Positions 57,260-64,000 of a stretch of DNA of 64,000 bases are shown piece after piece; positions within the stretch are counted from its first letter, which is position 1, and each line of letters begins with the position of its first letter. This DNA comes from Sialis fuliginosa (lineage: Eukaryota > Arthropoda > Insecta > Megaloptera > Sialidae), in NCBI GenBank assembly GCA_961205875.1, contig OY540815.1, forward strand, positions 10,726,001 to 10,790,000, given 5' to 3'. The position numbers were made by a program, and so were the translations under genes. The notes under the pieces are model-generated. The model searched no databases. It saw nothing but the letters and a program-made list of their open reading frames with translations, and was not told the origin of the DNA.

Positions 57260-57370
57260 CGCTTCCGGCTTCAACGCGGAGGCCACTTCAAAATCAATTT
57301 GACGTAGAAGCGCGGATGCTATAACATCTGGACTTGACGTTGATAGGCTGTGGTGTATCACTGATCCCAT
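57260..57370 (-). CDS. Partial gene: first coding exon, 37 codons, function unknown
   Basis: The minus-strand exon starts at ATG (57,370-57,368), preceded in frame by TAA nine bases upstream, and runs 37 codons to a consensus donor: ...GAAGCG|GTGAGT, with exon end 57,260, phase 0. Its GC is 50% (55 of 111), against roughly a quarter in the flanks. The start reads MGSVIHHSLSTSSPDVIA and the rest includes ALLRQIDFEVASALKPE, an amphipathic-looking, well-mixed sequence with no signal peptide or membrane segment. A likely acceptor (ttcttttatatag) at 57,395 would make 57,371-57,394 5' UTR in the same exon. The same bases resemble a TATA box but sit too close to the ATG. No known family is recognised. 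The rest of the protein must lie across an intron, possibly beyond this window. Confidence 0.6.
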
Positions 57371-57394
57371 AGCAGTTTAAATATGTTATCTGGT

Positions 57395-58380
57395 CTATAT
57401 AAAAGAACCACCGTTGTCAAGATATCGTTTCAACTATATCAATCCCAAATTTAATTTAATTCTTTAAATCGAACTAAGATATGAATATCATTTAAGTATG
57501 TGTACATATATTTTTATATACATATTTATTTAATGGGGTATTATATATTTAATAAAATATTTGATAAATAAACTCAAATTGAAATAAAAAATTAGGAAGA
57601 TAATAAAAAATATCAAAATTAATTTTCAATTAATTAAAAAAAATCTTTCGATTTTTACATTATACATTCATATTTGGTCGATGACCATATGTAAAAAAAA
57701 ATAGTATATTTAACATAAAAATATTAATGGTGTAAGCTTATTTTATAACTGAATTTGTAAAAATAATGAAAATTAATATAACATAAAAGATAGTTTTAAT
57801 ATAAATGATTCACTTGACCATCAAAAAGATATGAAAATGAAACTAGATTTATCTAACTCTCAGATCTATAATAAAATTCTAAATGAACGAAATTTCAACC
57901 AAATGTATATAAAGATGTTATCTACAATTTTAGTGGATTTATATTCAAGTAATATAAAACAAACATAAAACTAATGTTTCCAACATCAAATTTGTAATTT
58001 TATGTTACTTGAAAACAAAACATACGATATTAATCTTACGACTTATTTCATAAAAATTATATGCTTTTGATTGTATACATAAGAGTATGTAGATTCTACA
58101 TAAATTGTGTTGATACAAGAATATTTATAAATAAATAAAGACAGAAACTGTCAAAATATCAAGACGTCTATAAAATATATTAAATTTTTAGTAGAATGTC
58201 CATGTCCATTGTCCACTTATGCGCTCTACATTATTTACTAACAAAATTAGATTCTTGTTATATATTAAATATTTCTAAACATAATTAAATTATATTATAA
58301 GGAATTTAAAAAAAAAAACATTATTAATCTAGATTATTATAATTCCTATAAAATGAAGTATAGATAAATGTTTACAAACA
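57395..58380. other. AT-rich DNA upstream of the exon
   Basis: No second exon, clear promoter or repeat is visible. The possible splice acceptor lies at its lower edge. Confidence 0.45.
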
Positions 58381-58388
58381 GATATAGA

Positions 58389-58628
58389 CAGGGGTTATTT
58401 TAGTGTGTAGTTGTAGCTTATTTCTGCAGTTCCAAAAATGAAAACTGCAGTTGTAAAAGTTAATTTGTGAAGTTAAAAAATTGCAAGTAAAAAGAAAAAT
58501 ATAAAAAAGTGTAAGTGAAGAGCAAAAAAAGGTCACTATAATTTATAAGGGAGAAATATACTAATGTGAAGCAAAAAAGCCAAAAAAAAGGTATTTGCAG
58601 TTTAAAAAATTTCTTAAAATAACCCCTG
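58389..58628. mobile_element. hAT-like MITE, 240 bp
   Basis: Ends CAGGGGTTATTTTA and TAAAATAACCCCTG are perfect inverted copies, with the CAGGGG start usual for hAT transposons. The 8 bp outside each end, GATATAGA and TATACAGA, agree at 6 of 8 positions, as expected for an aged hAT 8-bp target duplication. The interior is non-coding. The 90-codon minus-strand frame at 58,460-58,732 crosses its edge and is not a gene. Confidence 0.7.
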
Positions 58629-58639
58629 TATACAGATTT

Positions 58640-59140
58640 ATATGCTAGCATTATTAAAATAAATTCATCGAAAGTATTTTTCCGAAAACAACAAGTGCGT
58701 TTCTCGCTTATAAAGTTTACATTTGAGGTCAACTACAGTACATCACATTTTTATAAAAGTAAAATAATAATAAATAAAACCCCTTGTGAGTGTTACTAAA
58801 AACTATATAGATCATAAGTATTAAATATTTTTAAATTCATGTTACATGTATAATCAACCTGAAAACATTTTTGACTCCAAACAGTACTTATAATCTAGTA
58901 GTAAACATTAATTGTATGTAAAACCGCTAAAACATAACAACTATTTATGACTTTCACAAATAAAAATCTCAATAAAACCACGATTGCCCGCTACGTGTGT
59001 CCATTGCAACAAATAAAAAATAACCGCTAGTACATAAATATTCATATTTCTTTGAATAAATTTATTTCATTTTATGAGCACTGTATAGACAAAGGTGCAC
59101 AACAATCAAAGTTTGTTTTATGGACCATCAATAACGATCA
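58640..59140. other. AT-rich non-coding DNA
   Basis: No supported feature. Confidence 0.5.
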
Positions 59141-59240
59141 GTCGCTGTGTGCCCTCTCTTTCAATCTTCCCCCTCCCCTTTCCATTCCACACTATCCGCT
59201 CGTGTTTTATTAGCAGTGCCACCCGCTAAGGGGTTGTGAA
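59141..59240. other. Small C-rich patch
   Basis: 'tcttccccctcccctttcc' and 'agtgccacccgctaagggg' stand out against AT-rich flanks. The content is unassigned. Confidence 0.25.
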
Positions 59241-59590
59241 TTGTCAAATTTTTATTCAATATTAATTATTTTATTTTTATTTTGAAATGCTTATTGACTT
59301 AAATATTTTTAAGATTATCTGCAAATATAAAAAAAATATTTTATGTGAACATATATTTTGTAAAGATAAATTATTAAAAAATTATACCCCCACAGCCAGT
59401 AAGTTCACTAACTGTAAAATACAAAAATAATTTCATTGTATATGAATTATATTTTCAGTTAATTGTTTTGTTTTGGGAAAAATCTTTAAACGAAAAGTCA
59501 CTATGTCTTCTATACATAAAATTCACTAAATACCCTTTTCGCAATTTGAAAAATTAAAGTAGTAATTAATTATAATCAATATAGTTTGAA

Positions 59591-60063
59591 TTTAGTTACA
59601 TTTGTTTCCAAGGCAACATGAATTAGTGACGTATTAATGTGTATTTAAAATTCAAATTTTGAGGGTGGTTTTCACCCCTTTAATAGCAGTTTAGGCATCA
59701 ACAAATAATAAATATCGAAATCGAACTACAAATGTACCAAGTCTTATCAAAATAAGTGAGATAATACTCGCAACGTTCACTTTTTAGACGATAAAAATCA
59801 ATAAAATCATCTAAAGTACTCACTGAGATAAACATTTCCCCCAAAAATAATTCAGATCGGTGCATTTTTACAGTAGTTATCGTGAACGAAAGAAAATTCT
59901 ATATTTAGACACATAAACACAGATAGACGCACATCCGCCGTGCGGAAATTAACATTTCTTTAAGTTTTGAAGGTATTATAATCATAATCTGCTTTTATCT
60001 CGGACACGATTTTTCGACGGTATTACAATACTTCCATTTCTTTTAGAACATGGAAGTAAAAAC
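59591..60063 (+). repeat. Interspersed repeat with 'TTTCCAAGGCAACATGAATT' start, copy B
   Basis: A direct copy of 45,501-45,915, with extra sequence between 59,695 and 59,830. It shares the opening, the 'aaataattcagatcggtgca' block, 'tagttatcgtgaacgaaag', a degenerate 'acacagatagacgcac' run and the closing 'gacggtattacaatacttcc'. Non-coding. Confidence 0.75.
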
Positions 60064-60324
60064 AGGTTGATTGCATAATCAAACTTAATTAATCGTCCGT
60101 TTTTAAGCTTCAAACAAACACTAACGTAACTCTAAATTAGATTAGGGTTAGTAAACGAACAGTTTACTAACCGTGCTTATTTTATAAACAACCCACATTC
60201 ATTATTAACTTCACACATATGTATATGAAGAATAATATAAAAACGCTGTTATAAATTTAGTAATCCAGATTCAACATAAAATCCTTAAATCTGGAAGTAT
60301 CTCTGTATAAAAATAAACAAATCA

Positions 60325-60560
60325 AAATCACTTTTATCACCCCTGCGCCCGCCACGCTCAGCTACCGCCACTGACATGTAGCGATCGCTCCTTTTGTCAT
60401 AAATTAATGATGTGACACCGAGAGAGAAGGAGCTACAACAATAATAGCATATCGTCTCTCGTCTGATGTAAATGCGCCATGTCGATCTAATGGTTAAATA
60501 TCACAATACTCTCTGTGGTCCCCATTCCCCCCTTTACCCTCTTTTTCGAGCGGAATAGAA
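60325..60560. promoter_or_regulatory. Candidate regulatory island with homeodomain site
   Basis: About 230 bp of higher GC and complexity ('ctgcgcccgccacgctcag', 'gtagcgatcgctcctttt') with 'TCATAAATTAATGATG', which combines Hox/Cad-like and TAAT words, and a GA-rich 'cgagagagaagg'. There is no convincing coding frame. Regulatory function is inferred. Confidence 0.35.
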
Positions 60561-60790
60561 TTTTATTAAAATGTTCAAAGAGGAGTGTGAGTTTATTATT
60601 TTTCGACGTTTTCACATAAAAGGACATTAGAAGGGGAACATTAGATTTATCCGTGAATATAATAAAATCTAACTGTTTCATCCCATATTAACACCATGAA
60701 CATTGAACATACATTTTTTAATAATCGTGAAAATTATAAATATATCGAAATGTAATTAAATCAGAAATAAGCTAAACATAATAAACTATT

Positions 60791-61261
60791 TAAAAAAAAC
60801 TTCTGCCAAGTAAAGGCACAATTTAAATAAAAACCGATAAAGTGTTCAGATTTTACAACAAACGTTGTAGACCTATATTATAGGAAATTGAATGCTCCAC
60901 AATTCTATACAATTTTCACGTAACATGTATCGTTCTTGAGATATCTTGAAAAATAAATATTTTGGGATGTCACCCCTTCCCATTACATACGATTTTAACC
61001 ATTTTGAAATGGAACCGTCCACAAGCCAGACCCAACCATCCAACCAAGTTTCATTAATATCGGTTCAGTGGTTCATGAATTATGTGTCTAACAAGGATTC
61101 AGGGAACAGACATACAGACAGACAGATACGGAACGAAAAGTGTTTGTCTTGACATGAAACGGAAAGATCGATTTAAAATATTGAAATCGGAGAACAATTT
61201 TTTTGTTTCATTCTAAAACGATCACAAAGCTTCCCGTATCTTCGTTATTGTGAGGAAGCAA
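60791..61261. mobile_element. Solo arm of the 'TTGCTTCCTC' foldback family
   Basis: Matches one arm of the large foldback at 7,497-9,656 from 'aaacttctgccaagtaaagg' through 'aaaaccgataaagtgttcag', 'acgtaacatgtatcgttctt' and 'tcattaatatcggttcagtg' to the end 'ttgtgaggaagcaa'. It lacks the opposite arm, so it is a solo arm left by deletion or recombination, or a truncated insertion. It keeps an intact 'acagacatacagacagacag' run that is decayed in the right arm at 9.5 kb. Confidence 0.8.
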
Positions 61262-61484
61262 TTAATACTAAGAATTTTGCACACGTATACATCCACAAAT
61301 TATTATTATTACCATTATTAGTATGTCATGTAAGTTGCACAAGTAAACAAAATAAACAATTGAAGTTTTCATATAAATACTTACCAAAAAATTTTGGGGT
61401 TATTTGTTAAGCCATATTATATTGGGGTTAATGTACAAAGCACACAGGAACAGAACCTTTAGTTTATATAGATTGTTATAATAA

Positions 61485-61510
61485 CAAAATAAAATAAAAT
61501 AAAATAAAAA
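61485..61510 (+). repeat. (AAAAT)n simple repeat
   Basis: About five AAAAT units. Confidence 0.75.
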
Positions 61511-61554
61511 CAATTGAAAGTGAAGCACAGGAGATACAATACAATAATACACAT

Positions 61555-61880
61555 TATATCTCTGTTTGAAATCTATCTGTCGACAACATTCGGTGTCATC
61601 TTTCTCCGACAATGTAACCCTTTTACAGACCCAGCACTTAAATATTCATTGGTTAGAATTGTAACGCGAAACCCAAACGTATTCTTGATTAGGAAACGCT
61701 TTTAACTTATCAGATATGTCTTCATCAATGCTGGTTCGATTCGATCGGGTGCTTTTAGGATTAGCTGTCACCTGTCCTGATATACTAATTTGACAAGAAA
61801 CTAAGTGGCTGCAGTCGCTAATAGAGCAACGTTTATGTCATTCTGTATAACTCGCGGAACAATCAATGTTTTGCCAGATT
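61555..61880. promoter_or_regulatory. High-complexity island, possible enhancer or unrecognised exon
   Basis: About 320 bp clearly unlike its AT-rich flanks, with a GATA site ('taacttatcagatatg'), an E-box-type 'tcacctgtcctg' and 'ggttcgattcgatcggg'. On the minus strand, 61,649-61,837 is open for 63 codons, ending '..KLKAFPNQEYVWVSRYNSN' then TGA, but it has no ATG and no clear splice site. Either a conserved regulatory element or a piece of a gene. I cannot decide between them. Confidence 0.35.
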
Positions 61881-61884
61881 TGCT

Positions 61885-63680
61885 TCTAAGATGTTTACTA
61901 AATATTGATAAAGATGTTCATTTTGTATTGTATTACTATTTACATATATTTTCAAGAAATAAGTCAAAGATTAAATAAATATAACATACGCAGTATATAA
62001 ATAAATGAAAATACATATAAAACAAGCTTTTAAATCGAAATAACATTTTAAACAGTTTTTTTGTGGTGTTAAACTTTTTAATCGAAACCAAGAAGAAGAA
62101 AAATATCTTTATCTATATTCGAAACCGAAACCAAAGAAAAAAGTATCCTTATCCGCAGGCCCTGAGAGAGCTTCAATGGGACCCGAGCCAAACAACATTT
62201 CAGAGGCCCTATACCCCTCCTACAACAAATTCCTTACCCTTAAATTTAGTTTGAACTCGTAAACTTCTTATAACTTTCTAATATTATTTTAGTATTAAAA
62301 ATATTATTAGTATAACTTAAATAAATAAAAACAATAATTTTCGGGGACCTTGAAACCCCAGCGGTATGGGCCCTATGGCCATCCTAATCCCCATCCCCCT
62401 ATCTGGACCTGCTCCGTATCCAATATGTCATATCCCTAACAACCCTACCCAAAACCTTTAAAATCTTGAAATACTAATGTGGGACTTATTATTATATTCA
62501 GTAATAATGTATACATATATACAAATACATTATTTTTAATTTTGTATACCTACTGGTATTATCCGCCTTTAGTAGTTATTAAGTCCCTTAAGTTCGCTCG
62601 AAAACCTGGAAATACCTGCACTTAAAGTTTTTTTTTTAATTTTATTATCGATACCAATGAATTAGCAACGAAAAAAAAGTACATACATGTTTTTTACAAC
62701 AAACGTTTCAGAGAAGCACAATATATTATTATATTATTTGCAAAAGAATATTAACTTCTACAACACTGGTAGTATTTTATTATTATTACAATTTTATTTT
62801 ATCTCTCGAGTAATTACCCGTATCTTCTAAAAACAATTAGCTTTTATTAAAAAATGCGTTGGTTTCTTTTAATAGGGACATAAATTTGATTATCAATTAA
62901 TTTAATGTCACTGAAATAAGTTTAGTTAATTTACTTGATAAGAAATAAAAAAGTTTTTTATGTAAGTGATATAAAAAGGGTTAAATATTTTTAACCAATT
63001 AACAATTCGAGGTATTTGAGTATAATTTTCTCTAAAAATACAGAAAGAGGACAATGTATGACCAAAGAAACGTATAATGTTTTTTGCTTCCCTTCGCTTA
63101 AAATGCTGCATAATATCTAATAACATAAATTTGAAAATATAAAACTCAACACATTTTTTTACAGTGTGCCATCTAGATAAAATGCACAAAGAATCAAGAC
63201 ACACCACTTATTAGCATTAGCTAGCGGGTATCTGGTATATAAACGTATAGAATATAAGTGAGAAAATGTACTGCAAATAGGCTATTATAGTAATGGAGTA
63301 GCTGGAAAGAAATCCACTAATTCCGAATATACATTTATACGCGCGCTCTCAATCCCTGTTTCAATTTTCAACTAGGTTAAGCTTTATAATTATGTAATTT
63401 GTCAATGCAGAACCACGGCCGTAAATTAAACATTTAGGCGAAACTGTTTTGAATTTCTGCTGACGAGTTTGTAGAAATGGATTCTTGGGCAAATTGAATA
63501 AAATAGTAGCTATGCATTTCATATTAATATGCATTGTTTTGTTAAGTATAATGAAATAGAATAGTAATGTTCTCATCAAATAAATTACATCTATTTCTTT
63601 TAATTTAAGGGTGGGGCTTCACACCAAGACGATATCAACATCATTTATAAGTGTCCTCGAGAGATTTGATTTTACAAAAT
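61885..63680. other. Non-coding DNA, partly repeat-like
   Basis: The part 62,090-62,460 contains GC-richer phrases ('caggccctgagagagcttc', 'ccccagcggtatgggcccta', 'catccccctatctggacctg') that read like an old mobile element. Its 63-codon frame is unrecognised. The minus-strand frame of 93 codons at 62,926-63,207 has no motif. Nothing else is supported. Confidence 0.35.
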
Positions 63681-63689
63681 TATCAATAA

Positions 63690-64000
63690 CTAGCGACCCG
63701 TCCCGGCTTTGCACTGGAGTTAATATTTCACCCCCTGTCTGTATGGAGGGTTGTAATTGTTATTTTAGCTGTCCTGGCAAACGTTGTTCTGCCCAAAAAT
63801 AATCACATATTCGTAAATATCTCCAGGGCCACCTACCGGGTTCATTTTTTGTAAAAAATATTTCTTTCCATGTAACAAATATATTCTAATCGGACCATAA
63901 ATACATATTCTCGACCTCAGCGTCACCTATCGGGTCCAAGAAAGTTAAACCTATCGGAGCACTAAACGAACTAAACGCGTTGTTTTGACTGAAAAGGACA
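63690..64000 (+). repeat. Interspersed repeat, 'CTAGCGACCCGTCCCGGCTT' family, cut by the window edge
   Basis: It opens 'ctagcgacccgtcccggctt' then 'tgcactggagttaat', the start of a repeat abundant in several insect orders. It continues with 'gcccaaaaataatcacatat', 'ccagggccacctaccggg' and 'ctcagcgtcacctatcggg' to the end of the window. The CC-TATCGGG/CC-TACCGGG wording recurs internally three times. Non-coding as far as seen. Confidence 0.65.

Noticed and set aside
62926-63207. 93-codon minus-strand frame
   Set aside because: No recognisable motif, composition matches AT-rich chance frames, no splice context.
1-64000. CRISPR array, phage or bacterial operon
   Set aside because: There are no regularly spaced repeats, no tight runs of long frames, and the splice-site and repeat content is eukaryotic.

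Overview
This window reads as non-coding DNA from an insect nuclear genome. It is very AT-rich, roughly three quarters A+T by eye. No reading frame exceeds 125 codons, no rRNA is visible, I recognise no intact tRNA, and nothing is organised like a prokaryotic operon. The arthropod, and probably lepidopteran, impression comes from repeat wording: elements closing with a 'GGAACCCTAAAA' box (about 14,330 and 36,500), an element opening 'TACTAGCTGTTATCCGCG' (15,522), a 'GCGGGCGAAGCCACGGG' tail (about 12,875), a Tc1/mariner transposase relic, and a short (CCTAA)3 tract matching the insect telomere repeat. The order is an inference.

Only one piece of a cellular gene is convincing: a minus-strand exon at 57,260-57,370. 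It runs from an ATG just after an in-frame stop, through 37 codons at 50% GC, to a consensus GTGAGT splice donor. I do not recognise the protein. No convincing downstream exon is visible below 57,260, so most of the window may be a very long first coding intron or flanking DNA of that gene.

The rest has two layers. The first is transposon debris. It includes a mariner-type transposase pseudogene (785-1,422), a 2.16 kb foldback element with very long inverted arms (7,497-9,656) plus a stand-alone arm of the same family (60,791-61,261), and five foldbacks whose ends share a 'TATACAGGGTG'-like or related sequence. It also includes three copies of a roughly 520 bp MITE with 'TAAGGTACTGGCACCAGT' ends, several single-copy MITEs (one with an hAT-like 8-bp duplication, one with TAA flanks), a tRNA-related SINE, and repeats carrying the 'ACAGACAGACAG' and 'aaccgattttaat' wording.

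The second layer is a set of 100-400 bp islands of higher complexity and GC, unlike the surrounding AT sequence. They are rich in recognisable transcription-factor words: POU octamers, TAATCC triplets, homeodomain TAAT cores, CACGTG E-boxes, a CRE and an ARE/NF-E2 site. They lie near 6.3, 10.0, 15.1, 18.2, 22.6, 28.3, 33.05, 35.8, 38.2, 41.8, 46.2, 47.9, 52.9, 54.4, 60.4 and 61.7 kb. Together with the lone exon, they fit the regulatory landscape of a developmental or transcriptional gene. Without alignment to relatives this remains a hypothesis. No new coding system is visible. The most notable structures are the foldback families and the island-rich, exon-poor layout.
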